Part shown: positions 40,436 to 50,874 of the stretch, piece after piece
Position numbering within the stretch: position 1 is the stretch's first letter
Layout: each line of letters begins with the position of its first letter
DNA from: Daphnia carinata
Taxonomy: Eukaryota > Arthropoda > Branchiopoda > Diplostraca > Daphniidae
Length of the DNA: 64,000 nucleotides
NCBI RefSeq assembly: GCF_022539665.2
Contig: NC_081334.1
Coordinates: forward strand, 992,001-1,056,000
Direction of reading: 5' to 3'
The notes under the pieces: generated by a model
What the model was told of the DNA's origin: nothing
Databases searched by the model: none
What the model saw: only the letters and a program-made list of their open reading frames with translations
Position numbers and translations under genes: made by a program

Positions 40436-40507
40436 AGGTTCATAGCTCTGTGGTAGAGCCTTTAGCTGCGAAACCTGTTACCCTAAGTTCAAACCTCAGT
40501 AGATGTG
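40436..40507 (+). repeat. tRNA-like unit 2 (degenerate)
   Basis: D arm AGCTCTGTGGTAGAGC and T arm CTAAG-TTCAAAC-CTCAG (one stem mismatch) are clear. The anticodon stem is poor and the acceptor ends do not pair. It is probably a tRNA-derived SINE head or a pseudogene. Confidence 0.45.
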
Positions 40508-40623
40508 TAAAAATGAAGTAGAATAAGTTTGAAGAGTATGTTGCAGAATTGCATTTCAGTTTTATTCTAAGTGTAAATGCAAGTCCACAAGTGACTAGAA
40601 AAAAACCAACTTAACATTATATG

Positions 40624-40690
40624 ATTGATGGCTCATTGGTAGAGCATCGGCGCGGTATGCCGAACATCCAGGGTTCGATCGCTGGATAAT
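40624..40690 (+). repeat. tRNA-like unit 3 (degenerate, related to unit 1)
   Basis: D arm GGCTCATTGGTAGAGC, anticodon arm CGGC-GCGGTAT-GCCG and T arm around GGGTTCGATCGCTGG are recognisable. Position 33 is C rather than T, one T-stem pair is broken, and there is no acceptor stem. The D arm and the ATCGGCG that follows resemble unit 1 in the opposite orientation. Confidence 0.45.
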
Positions 40691-40700
40691 AATAGAATGA

Positions 40701-42951
40701 TTACAGATAAACGATAAACCATTGGAAACAATGCTTACCGGTGACAAAGGTGACAAAAACAAATAAAGCAAAGAAAAAAAAAAGTTGATAAATGTAATAT
40801 GTGAACACAGCTAACACAGACAATGAAAGAAACAAATTTTGCAAAAAATACTTTATAAAAGCAATTTTATTGACAATTCTCTGCACATTACAATTATTTT
40901 TGCAACTTTAAAAAGGCACAATAGCCCTTTCAAAAGTTGCCGTCAACCCAGGCAGGGGGAGACACTGCCTTGTTGACCCACCGGGGAGATTACCCGGTGA
41001 TTGGCTAAGAGAAGCCGGAAGAAGAGCTGAAGATTTGGAACATTTTTACAGGAGCGATTAACCTTTAGTTCGGATTTGTGGGCAGCCACGTCACCCTCCG
41101 TGAACACATCATCGGACTAAGCGGCACCCCACGTCCCCTTTCCGGCCAGAGCCCTCCAAACCTCGGTATATGTTGTTTTTATATATACCGTACAGTAGGG
41201 GCATGACCCCCTACGGGCTTATTATGAGTCAAGGGGAAACGGGGCTTCAGAAAAGAAGGGAGCCCAGATATGCACTTAAATTTTTTAAATATCAAATACC
41301 GTCTGGGGAATCCGAATTAAGTATAGCAATGTCATGTCATCCATCCAATCAATACAATTTATTCAGTGTCTTGCCCCAACCAAGAATCTTTTCAGATCCA
41401 ATGTTACTATTAACCTATGCTGAGAAAAGAAAAACACCATTAAGCATCTCAATTGTTGCTCATGTGACTTACATGACTTATAGATTCAATTTCTGGCAGA
41501 AGCTTGGGAAAGGCCATACAAATTGCAGATGAAAATCATTGTATAAGGCTCTTAAATGATAAAATAGCACCCCTAGAATGTTGCATTGTTGATAGTTGTT
41601 TTCCCAGTATGCTGAAAATCCTTTCCTATTGGATAAAATTTTTTTTTTAGATTAGACATGGTTGGCAAAAAGCAGGAGAAATGCTTTGTCATAAATTCAA
41701 AAAAATTTTCAAGAAAATTCCTTTCATACCTAAAAAGTCCATGTATGATGTTCATTGCTGCAATGCCAACGAAATGAAACATCTTTAGGGCCATTTAAGT
41801 ACCCAGCTTCACCAACACTCTGCACGTAAAGGACAAGTTGTTCTTTAGCAAGAGAAGCAGAATTATTTGAGGCTTCTAGCTATGACAGAACTATAAAGGA
41901 TTGCTGTTACACAGGATTCATTCACACAAGATGGTACTTCTCATTAGACAATTTGCATACTCTATTACTTTACCTCATACCTTAATGGTAATGCGCTTTC
42001 AGTGTTTTTCAACTGTAGGCTCACTCTTCCATCCTGTAACACTTCCAGACTTGACTTAATCCCCCACTAAAATTCTGTGAATGCAAAATAATAGCATTAA
42101 AAATACTTTTTCGATAGACAAAAAACCGAAAAGTACCTAATTCATGTTTTATGTTGAACTCGTGCTATTTCTGGGTTTCCTTACCACACCCATTTTTCAG
42201 CCCAAATACGGTCCCACAATTGTTCACTTCCTTCGCTGCATGGACTTATTACTAACAATTCTTTTAGTGCAGCACTAACAGAATTTAGCTTTAACACACT
42301 GTCAGGTGGTAGACTGAATAACTAAATAATAAATAATTGTTTGTTAAAATTCTATACTTATTTTGAATTCTTATTTGAAAAGTTTAGGTACCTGACTGTG
42401 TTCGCCTAATGCCAATTCATCCTCATGTTCAGTTAGGGATGAGTTTGGAAAAACCTCCTTCACTGTTTGGAAACTGTTCCGTTCCAATTTGTTCTTTTCC
42501 CCTAGCTGAGCTTGTAGACTCAAAATTTGAGCTACAAAACACAAATGAATAAAAGCAAATAAATAGAATCATTACGTATTAGGCCTTACCATCCTTAGCT
42601 TTGCTGTTATCTAATATTTTGTGTTGTTCCAATAATTGGGCCTGCAGCTTCATAATTTGATCTAATAAACAATAATTAATAATTGAAAACCAATACAATA
42701 ATGTTTATACTTATCATTTTTTTGTTTTATTATCTTATCCATTTTTCAATTGTTCCTCCAGCCACGCGTTGTTCTCCAGCCACGCTACTCAATTAACTGC
42801 TAATGGGATACAATTAACTCAAATTGCTTACATGCCTGTAATAACGAAACCGACTGATAGATGGCTACGGGTAGAAAAAAGAGAAAAAAGTGCGATTTTT
42901 TTTTCCGCCATTTTTTTTTTTTTTTTTTTTTATGTAAAACGGATTGCCATA
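40701..42951 (-). repeat. Large inverted repeat, right arm (about 2.25 kb)
   Basis: This is the reverse complement of 38021-40167, with about 105 extra bases at 41870-41977 that look like the intron and exon start deleted from the left arm. The T-run at about 42910-42930 corresponds to the A-run at 38041-38053. It contains the second gene remnant (41730-42742). Confidence 0.9.
41730..42742 (-). pseudogene. Decayed multi-exon coiled-coil gene, right-arm copy
   Basis: Same gene as 38244-39141. Here the last exon is whole: after a TATGAG/GTAAAG donor and a CATAG acceptor it encodes LEASNNSASLAKEQLV, then VGEAGYLNGPKDVSF, and ends at a TAG at 41730-41732. Donors after the second and fourth blocks are intact (GGTAAGG). 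Lesions differ from the other arm: the first donor reads GATAAGT instead of GGTAAGT, and one extra G after the TTTTAG acceptor of the fifth block brings an immediate TAA into frame. Neither arm is intact; between them every exon survives. Function unknown. Confidence 0.5.
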
Positions 42952-43020
42952 AGGATATACTCCAAATTGAATACTGATTCCGCGAACATTGGTATTTTTT
43001 TTCATTAAGTTAATCGTTTG
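42952..43020. repeat. GTCGGGCTTA-family fragment flanking the inverted repeat (right)
   Basis: This 69-bp fragment is almost identical to part of foldback copy B near 33563-33632 (ATTGAATACTGATTCCGCGA). It joins the outer end of the inverted repeat to the broken kinase copy at 43021. Confidence 0.7.
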
Positions 43021-43448
43021 AATTTCTAAAAGTTCTTGGGGAACATACATTTCGCCGTTATCACCCATGACAGGATCACAAACTAAAAATTTCAAATTAT
43101 TAGTTCTCTTAATAGGAGTTCAAGGATTTCTTATCAAACAAGAGTGTGTACCATATACAAGTTTTCCATAACCTGTGTGGTTGGAAAACTCCACTGAATT
43201 TACAGAATGAACTTCAAAGCTGAGGACCGGAATGAAGAGTTTGGGATGTTGCTCAATGTTAGAATTTTGTGTTAATTTGAGATTTATTCATATTCACATA
43301 GGATTTTACTAAACCCGCTAATATCATACAACTTAATTAAAATTTACTTACATTTAGCGGGAAGACAGCACTTTTGTTACCTACATATCCTGAAACTACG
43401 TGACTTTGTATCGATAAAACTTGCGGAGATGATTCTGGCAAGACCATC
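43021..43448 (-). pseudogene. Truncated pyridoxal kinase copy
   Basis: It matches the intact gene from within exon 4 (36147) to the start codon. Exon 1 (43448 to about 43353) is open with one change (Ala2 to Val). The exon 2 acceptor CAG has become CCG, about 230 bp from late exon 3 through the end of exon 2 is deleted at about 43160, and exons 5-7 are absent because the copy stops at the repeat boundary. It cannot encode a kinase, though exon 1 could still be transcribed from the duplicated promoter. Confidence 0.88.
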
Positions 43449-43715
43449 TTGGAACAATAGCGAGTAGAAATGAGGTTTTACGTGATGGTTTTGGTTGTGT
43501 AATATGGGTTAAAGATAAAAACACCAACGCGAACAACCTATAAAACAATTCTTGACATTGACGTGTGAAAATTCAGAATTACCATCGTCTGCTATTGAAT
43601 TGTATTCATTAATTCCCACTAGATGGTGTTAGGCAACCGCGACTGCCACTTCTATGTCGATGTGATTGCAGTAATTCTCAAACTGATTTATTTCATCCTG
43701 TGAAGTTCAGGAATA
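43449..43715. promoter_or_regulatory. Duplicated divergent promoter region
   Basis: Near-identical to 36799-37066, with only a few substitutions; it lies between the broken kinase and cysteine-rich gene copy 2. Confidence 0.5.
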
Positions 43716-43919
43716 ATGATGGCAGACGAGGCAAGCAAACAAGATCTAGTAACCACAAGTGAACCTCTGCCGATTAACAGCGTCACTTTTGAACCTTCTC
43801 CTGAACAGGAAACCACCTGTGGATATTTTCAATGGATGGGAATCTGCTATGGACTGTGTAGCTGCTTAGAACTGTGCTTAAGCTGTAGCAGTTGCTGTGC
43901 AAGTTGTAGCTCTGCTTAG
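43716..43919 (+). CDS. Small cysteine-rich protein, 67 aa, function unknown (copy 2)
   Basis: It is open over its full length with all nine Cys kept and one residue change from copy 1 (Ser at 22). Other differences are silent. The 5' TTTCATCCTG differs from copy 1 (TTTCAGCCTG), so the putative 5'-UTR acceptor AG is lost here, which could lower or alter expression. A poly(A) signal AATAAA is present at 44122-44127. Homology to the first cassette ends at about 44193. Confidence 0.6.
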   Translation: MMADEASKQDLVTTSEPLPINSVTFEPSPEQETTCGYFQWMGICYGLCSCLELCLSCSSCCASCSSA

Positions 43920-44379
43920 TTCACAGAAAAGGATCTTTTTATTTATTGCACAACCGTAAGTGCTCTTCAGGAGTGGCAAGCAAATTTATTTTTCATATCA
44001 AACGGTTTGTAATGACTACTATTATTCCTTTCAGGATACTATACAACCTTCGGCCATGAAAACAAGTGTGAATTTGAAGAGGCATTTTTTAAAAGATGAA
44101 ATGTATTTTATCTTGTGACGAAATAAACAGTTGAAATTTTCATCATTGTTCCCTTTTTCTTTTTCTGGGGATCGCTTCGCAAAAAAGCAATCGGCGATTG
44201 GATCTCGATCATTTTTTTTTTTACGTCGGATGTTTGGAGCAAAATTCCCCCGGTAATTTCTTTCCCTACTGGCAATCTCAAAGCAGTAATTTGTTTTAAC
44301 GTCAGGTCAGTCGTTCATAAAATGTAACGAATAACTTTGATGTTTTAAGGTAACGCATTAAAAACTACCGCGCCCGTCC

Positions 44380-45065
44380 GCTATACAGTGCTAGTGCGAT
44401 GCCAGAACAAATATTCCGTGTATTTAAAACAACGATTGATTAATTGAACAAAAGAACTATTTTCAGGGAATCAGCGTTAAATTTTGGGCATATTCTGTGA
44501 TATTCTGCGAATTCCAATGAATGCCAGTATTTGCAGATTTTTGAGGTAAAATTCCCACGGATTTTGACGTTTAATTAAATAACTGTAAGACAAAGTGAAA
44601 AATAAACTTAATTTCCATGATAAGCCTTCAATTCTGGATCGAAATCATATATTTTAAACCAAATCTTAAATTTGGCCAAAAATGAAAAAGTGCAAAGGTT
44701 CTTTCCTTCCCACTTTTTAATTTTTGGTTAAATGTTAAATTTCGCTTAAAATACGTGATTTGGATTCAGAATTGAATGCTGATCACGGAAATCACATTTA
44801 TTTTTCAATTGACCTCATGGTTTTTTAATAAAACGTAAAAAACGAAAAAAATAAGACAAGTCGGGCTTATTTATTTAGTCGGGATTAAAAAAAATTTCTG
44901 CAAAAACTGAAACTCATCGGAATTGGTTGAATATCACAGGATATACTAAAAATTGAATACTGGTTCCGGGAAATTTGCTATTTTTTCATTAGTTAATTGT
45001 TTTTAAAAATACACCGAATATTTGACGCAATGCTAGCGCGCCAGTACGCTACAGCGCTACCGCAT
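44380..45065. repeat. Foldback element copy D (GTCGGGCTTA family)
   Basis: The ends are related in inverted orientation: near the left end a block ending GTGTATTTAAAA (44419-44430) and near the right end its counterpart TACACCGAATATTTGACGCA. The middle is a hairpin pairing AAATGAAAAAGTG with CACTTTTTAATTTTTGG around 44680-44735. GTCGGGCTTA occurs near 44869, with a mutated neighbour (GTCGGGATTA). It shares long stretches with copy A. There is no open reading frame. Confidence 0.6.
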
Positions 45066-45238
45066 TTGTTATGTATTTTTTTCAAATAAACTTTACAAAT
45101 GCGAGTAAAAAAGGCGAAACAGAGGGCCAACCCATCTACGTAAAAAAGTTGCAATGGGATTTACCCCGACAGGTATGATTGCACCATATCTGATTTCACT
45201 GCACACGTACTACCTTACCGTTGGGTATTCACCGTCTT

Positions 45239-45663
45239 TTATTGATTCCAACAACTTGTCCATTTCATTTCTTTTGCCCTTGGCTGCGTAAAGTCCGGGT
45301 TTTCCAGCTTAGTTTTCATGAACTGCTTTGGTCTAGAATGCATGACATGCGTGGGACATCGCTAAAAATATATTGCATTTCAAATTCGGCCAATACGATT
45401 TGATTATTTTAAAGTCACGCCACAATTACATGTCCTACCTGTCTAATGGCGTGATGATACCCCTTATGCAAACATTGCTTATGCTAGGACAGAGTTTCGT
45501 TTCTGCAACAAAAGGTTACATGAAAATAAAATAGTTAGCAATTAAATTCGAAAAACGTCGGATAGGCCTACAACTAATGTTCACCTGCAGTTGTTTTCAC
45601 GAACTAAATAAAACTTACCTCTAAAATGATGTCTAGAGGCAGGTAAAATGAGCTGCGATTCAT
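45239..45663 (-). CDS. Possible small gene, 70 aa, unknown
   Basis: Three in-phase exons can be drawn: 45663-45619 (ATG, 15 codons, donor GAG/GTAAGT), 45483-45439 (CATAAGCAATGTTTGC..., donor CAG/GTAGGA) and 45361-45239 (after TTTTTAG, ending TAA). The product would include LHKGYHHAIRQ and PKQFMKTKLENPDF. An alternative acceptor inside the third exon opens another frame (LYAAKGKRNEMDKLLE...) that leaves through a GTAAGG donor near 45219, so the 3' structure is ambiguous. I do not recognise the family. Confidence rests only on splice sites and phase. Confidence 0.33.
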
Positions 45664-46388
45664 CTTGAAGGTTACAACTGTTAAAAAAAATATTTTAAAC
45701 ACATTTTGGCCTTGGTATTTCATGCCTGGAGGATGGCCACGCCATTGCTTGATTCATAGTCGTAGTCACGAAAATCCAACTATTGCAGTTAGTTTCACTA
45801 TTCTTTTCAAAATTGTAGAGATGCATAAAACTCAAGGTCTTTTTTTCGAGTATGTTAAGGTCGTATGCGAACAAGCACAATACCAAATTTAATCGATCTT
45901 GCAGATCTTAATAAGATTCGATCATTCCTTTAATTCCCATTCGTTTGGTTCACCTGACAGATGAATTCATAATTTTGCTTTCATGTCATTCTTCATATTG
46001 TGAATAATTGGCCTCTATTTTGCTAATTGCAGACTTTAGCAACAGATTGATTTAATGGGCGGAGACAATTGGGAAACGAATAAATGGGCTCAAGGTTTGA
46101 AAAAGAAAACGATGAGTTGGGATGGAAATGAATTGGATTTAGGTCTTCTGGCTGATTGCCAACCACAGTGTAATTGCACCTCCTTGCTTTTCTGTCAACA
46201 AAAACTAAAAGCGTTCGGCTTTCTTGTTATGGTAATAGTTTATAAGTTGCAGAACGTCCTTCTTTTGAACACGTTTTTGGTGCCCTTGTACGCAGTAGTA
46301 CCTACAAAAGTCAAAGCGCCTGCATTCGGAGACTCAGTTGATTTCACGTCTTGGTTCAGGATAGTCCGGCTGTAAACAACATTTTGAA
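45664..46388. other. Spacer with an unsupported 106-codon open frame
   Basis: An open frame at 46055-46375 (+) begins MGGDNWETNKWAQ and follows an AG acceptor-like site (GCAG at 46034), with a possible donor GTAATAG at 46231. It might be an exon of an unrecognised gene or a 5' exon of the secreted-peptide gene, but nothing confirms this. Confidence 0.25.
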
Positions 46389-46967
46389 ATGCACTTCACA
46401 CGATTCGCGGTGAGAATAGCAATGTTCGTAATTTTCCTGTTCTACAACAGCAATATTTAAATTTGTTTGTTCTAGATTTTCCTTTTCACAGTATTTTCAT
46501 TGGCCATTCTTATTAATGGAAAACCACAGTTTGACTTGCAGGGCACAGTAGTTGGTAAGTAAAAGTTATTTTACACATTTGTCTTCACAACAATAACGCC
46601 TTTCGTTTTTTCTTCGATACAGACAAAGTAGCCCAGGTGTTTAACTCACGTACGTAACAAAATGCTAAGTCATAAAATGTTTAAGGTTTTAATTGTTTAC
46701 CATAATTACTGTTGATTCCATGATCCTGCTGATTCCTGAATTCAGCTTCACTTTAATCACTTATCACAATTCACTTATGAAGACTAATTCTACTTAAATG
46801 TTTCTTTAGGTGAAGGCTGCATCTGGAAGGGGACGTCTCCCTTTTGCGATGGAGGATGCAATGTCAAGGGTCACGTTGTACGTGAAACAAGCACTAAAGG
46901 TGATGGAGAGACCTGTTTGACTGGCATTAAAGTTCTTTGCTGTCCGTCTGCTCTTCCCATCCTCTAA
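46389..46967 (+). CDS. Secreted six-cysteine peptide precursor, 94 aa
   Basis: Exons: 46389-46409, 46476-46554, 46623-46649 and 46810-46967, all GT-AG and in phase. A signal peptide is evident: FAIFLFTVFSLAILING (6-22) with likely cleavage before KPQ. The mature part has Cys at 46, 55, 59, 78, 86 and 87 in a pattern C-x-W-x-G-T-x-P-F-C-x3-C ... G-D-G-x-x-C-x-x-G-x-K-x-x-C-C, which suggests a small disulfide-locked extracellular domain with three bridges. I have seen similar Cys spacing in small secreted animal proteins but cannot name a family or function. It converges with ALDH8A1 (639 bp between stop codons). Confidence 0.72.
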
Positions 46968-47606
46968 AGCAATCAACGACATGAGATCATACTCATCACA
47001 TTTTGGCATCCAATAACACTACCTTCATTAATTCTTCGATCGTTATTTTTGTTTCACTCGATAATACTAGAGGAAATTGAATAAATAGCAAAAACATTTA
47101 GTACTTAATACTTTTTATTGTAAATTAATTATTCAGAGGTGTTACTTTATTATCATTAAAATTTATCGTCTACTGATAATTATTAAGAACTGTACTTCTT
47201 AATGTTCGAAATGTAAAAGCCACGACCACATCAAATCACGAGGAAAACGTAATATCCGTAAAGTTTAACAACAAAGAAAACAGAAACCGTTCGTTTTAAG
47301 CTTGGAAACCGAAATTTGATAAGGATGAAAAAAGATACGTCAACATGTAAAATAAGCTGATATTATTAAATGACTGATATTATTTAATATTTTTAAAGCA
47401 TAATGCATTAGTCATGGCATGAGTATTTGTTACTGGCATGCACGAAATGCCACGCGTCGTGACTATACTAAAGGGGTAATGTTTCTTATAGTACTCAATG
47501 ACTAACAAGTAAAAAAAATATTAAACAAAAAGTTCCAACTTAGCCTTTAACATACCACAAAAGCACTTCCAAGATCTGCTTCGACATCAACGGCTCTATG
47601 TGCAGA
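46968..47606. other. Convergent 3' intergenic region
   Basis: AT-rich; it would hold the 3' UTRs of the secreted-peptide gene and of ALDH8A1. AATAAA occurs at about 47080-47085 on the plus strand, about 115 bp past the peptide stop codon. Confidence 0.5.
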
Positions 47607-49778
47607 TTACTGAAATTTATAACAAATTGTTTTCTCTTCGGTATACAATTCCAGAGAGTGAGAAGTCCCTTCTCGTCCAATACCACTTTCTTTCATCCCA
47701 CCAAAAGGCATATCCAGAGACCGAATAAGCCAGCAATTAATCCAAACCGTCCCCACGTGCAACTTGTGAGCAACTCGCAACAACCTTTCACCACTCTGTC
47801 CCCAAACAGCGCTACATAGTCCGTATTTAACCTGAAAGCAGGAAAAACATGTTACTCCAATGAGCTTGAATGATAATTACGTCGAAGGCGAAATTGTAAG
47901 CTGTACATTGTTAACTCGTTCAATCACTTCTTCCTCTGTGTCAAACGGAGAGACGCACACTACGGGGCCGAAGATTTCTTCTTGCATACAAGCTGAAGAA
48001 TCGGCCAATCCCGTGATAATCGTTGGTCGAATGAAATATCCCTATAAGTAGTTGTTTCGGTCACGAGTATGCAAGACGAATATTATTTTTTTTTTATTCA
48101 TACCTTTTTATAAGGAGCACCTAAAGAAAGTTCATCAACCGTTTCGCCACAATGAATGGTCGCTCCATCTTCTCGAGCTATACCAATATAGCTCTGAACT
48201 TTTTCCAGGTGTAATTGGCTAACCAATGGACCCATAAACACATCTTCCGTAGGTGGGCCCACCTTCAAGTTTCTATGAAAACGAAACCGTTTTTCTTTAA
48301 TTTGCGACGGAAATACGAAAGTGCCATTTTTATTCTATGGGTATTTTGATTTTTAGGATTATTACTTGGTTTCTTGTACTAAGCGTTGAACAAATTCTTC
48401 GAAAATTGGGCGTTGAACAAAGATTCGTGAAGTGCACAGGCATATTTCGCCTTGATTCAGGAAGCATGAATTAATCGTAGCTGGTATGACTTTAGACAAA
48501 TCCGCGTCGTCTAAGATTATCCCGGCATTTTTACCGCCCAGCTAGTAAACAATAATAAAAAAAGGCAATTTCAGTGCAAGTTTTGTTGACTGTTTTCAAG
48601 CGCTTAACTCGACAATGTTTTCTCATTATACCTCGAGTGAGACTTTTTTAATACTCTTGGCGGCAACTTGCCCTATATGACGTCCAACGTTTGTTGATCC
48701 TGTAAATGAGATTACCTAAAAACCATTGGCAGGTTGGTTCTTTCCCACCAAAAACATAAATTTCTTTGAATAAAGTCATATAGTTACATTCACGTCTGTA
48801 TGATTAATTAGCGCTTCTCCTGCATTGAGGCCAGTTCCAAAAACCATATTGAGTACTCCATCCGGCAAACCCACATCCTTGGCCAGTTTACATAGCATCC
48901 AAGCCGTCACAGATGTAACCTCGCTGGGCTTGCATACAACGCAATTTCCTAAAAAAACAGCGAAAGAGTATCATATCAAACCATTACTGCGAATAAATGA
49001 ACGAAAATTGTAAGATGAAAAACCTGAAGCTAGAGCAGGAGCAATTTTGAATGTCAACAAATCTATAATAATGAAATAACAAAAGGAACCACAGGTAATC
49101 ACTGAAATTACCGAACATATTAAAAAACCAACCATAACTTACACAGTGGAAGATTCCATGGGCTAATCAACGCAGCAATTCCAACAGGTTTTCTCACTGT
49201 ATAGTTCATGCAGCCCATTTCCGGTATGCTATTTGAGCTTCAAAAGATAAAAAAAACAGCAGTAAGGTATAAGATTCCTATTTTTTTGCTCTATTATTAA
49301 TATGATTTACATATTGAGGTGGTGACAAATGGATTCAGCAAAAGCTCGAAAATTGAGTGCTGCTCTTGGAATATCCATCCTCTTTGCCAAGGCAATTGGC
49401 TTCCCTTGATCTCTTGATTCTGCTGCAGCTAATATTTCTATATTTTCTTCTATGGATTCAGCTATTTTAATGAGGAATTTGGCTCTTTCTGCAGCTGTTT
49501 TATGGGACCACCTTGAATTTATGGCCACAATGATCTTTAGAAATATATCAAAGTAAAGTAAACTGAATTACTTACATAGGAAATGCGTTTTTCGCATGCC
49601 TCACAGCTTCATCCACTTCGTTCGAGCCACTATCCGGAATTTGGGCCCAAACTTCCCCAGTCGATGGGTTATAACTATCAAGATATTTGTTACATTTGAC
49701 GAAGTTGCCCCCGATGAAGTTGTCGACTACAAGTGAGTTTGAGTTATCGTTAAGAAGGTTAATTTCTTTCAATGACAT
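47607..49778 (-). CDS. ALDH8A1: Aldehyde dehydrogenase ALDH8A1 (2-aminomuconate semialdehyde dehydrogenase), complete
   Basis: It oxidises 2-aminomuconic semialdehyde with NAD+ in the kynurenine branch of tryptophan breakdown; the family is cytosolic. Ten exons: 49778-49576, 49511-49311, 49237-49143, 49062-49024, 48948-48794, 48715-48632, 48541-48366, 48272-48104, 48041-47907 and 47831-47607. Phases all agree and the product is 493 aa (human 487). Visible signatures: FIGGNF near the start, SPWNLPLYLLTFKIAPALASGNC, VVCKPSEVTS, the catalytic Glu259 in VSLELGGKN, the catalytic Cys293 in NQGEICLCTSR (34 residues later, the usual ALDH spacing), EEIFGPVVCV, and MPFGGMKESGIGREG. The exon-2 acceptor (TTCAAG) has a weak pyrimidine tract but is required by frame. 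Confidence 0.93.
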
Positions 49779-50874
49779 TTTTGGTAGTTGAGGAGACTTT
49801 CGGTCGACTGACGGTCACTACAGAGAAGGTCAACTAGAAGTCGAATACCAAAACAAACCCCGCGGCTAAAAAAGTGTTTGCCAGATGGCGTTTTATAAAC
49901 TTCTCTACTCTATAAAAAAAACAAGGAAAAATGAGGAGGAGTTTTGTGTGTCCGTCACGTTGTGCATTTGCTGTGACTGGCGGGGAGACTACCTGAAATA
50001 GAGTTTAAGTAAAACGTAGGCTAGTAATTTTATAAAAAATAGAAAACTACAGATGTGCGAAGTTCTGAAGAGAACTAACCATTCCAACTGAACTGTGAGC
50101 TATTATTACGCGAAGGCAAAACCATAATTGCATCCGTAGAAAGGGACACTGGAGTAGCAAGTTGTCCACTTTGCCCTATTTACCCAACAAAATGTCCCGC
50201 CCTATCAGCAAAAACGCAACGTTAGTGACGTGGGGCTGAACCCTAGTACGAACTGTATTTTTCAAATTTTTCCAATCACAAAGATAAAAACAAAAACGCA
50301 AAACGTAAAACTTAGTTGGACGATTTTACATTACATTCAACCAACATATTTAAGAAACTGGTAAAATTGTTACAAGTAATAGCAGACAAAAGGCACCGTT
50401 TTTAAAAGCAAGAATAACTGATTCACTTGTTGAGCCAAAATGGTTTTACCAAGGCAAGGGTACTTTGTGGTCATCTTCACCTAACAATACAAGAACAGTA
50501 CTAGAATGGGGGACGGTTTCTGTTATACTGATTTTTTTTTAGAGCAAATCCAGGAAGGACAACTGCCAAAGTGTTATACACGAAAGTCACACGATCCAAA
50601 TAAATTGGTCTTTCTCTTTTAAATACTTCAGCCGTACTGGAGCTCTGGTAAAATTGACACAAGCTATTTTTCTTTTTCTTTTTTTTAGTTTGAATTAACA
50701 CGTCAGAAGGATATTCAATAGGGTTTTGTTTGTTAATAAAGGACACATGTCCTACTGCCGAACAGCTCAGTCCCTAAATCATTAAAAAGATTTCAGTCAA
50801 GTTTTCATGCAATTAACACTAAAGCTTTTTACCTGATTTCAAACAAACGTGGTGCCGTTTTTTTTAATAACAAA
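49779..50874. other. Intergenic region between ALDH8A1 start and TMEM268 end
   Basis: It includes the ALDH8A1 promoter and the TMEM268 3' UTR. I found no further exon; one short open frame near 50501-50746 looks random. Confidence 0.5.

Larger units (their letters stand above)
40168..40700. other. Loop of the inverted repeat
   Basis: This 533-bp spacer separates the two arms. It contains three tRNA-like units listed separately and otherwise AT-rich sequence. Confidence 0.7.
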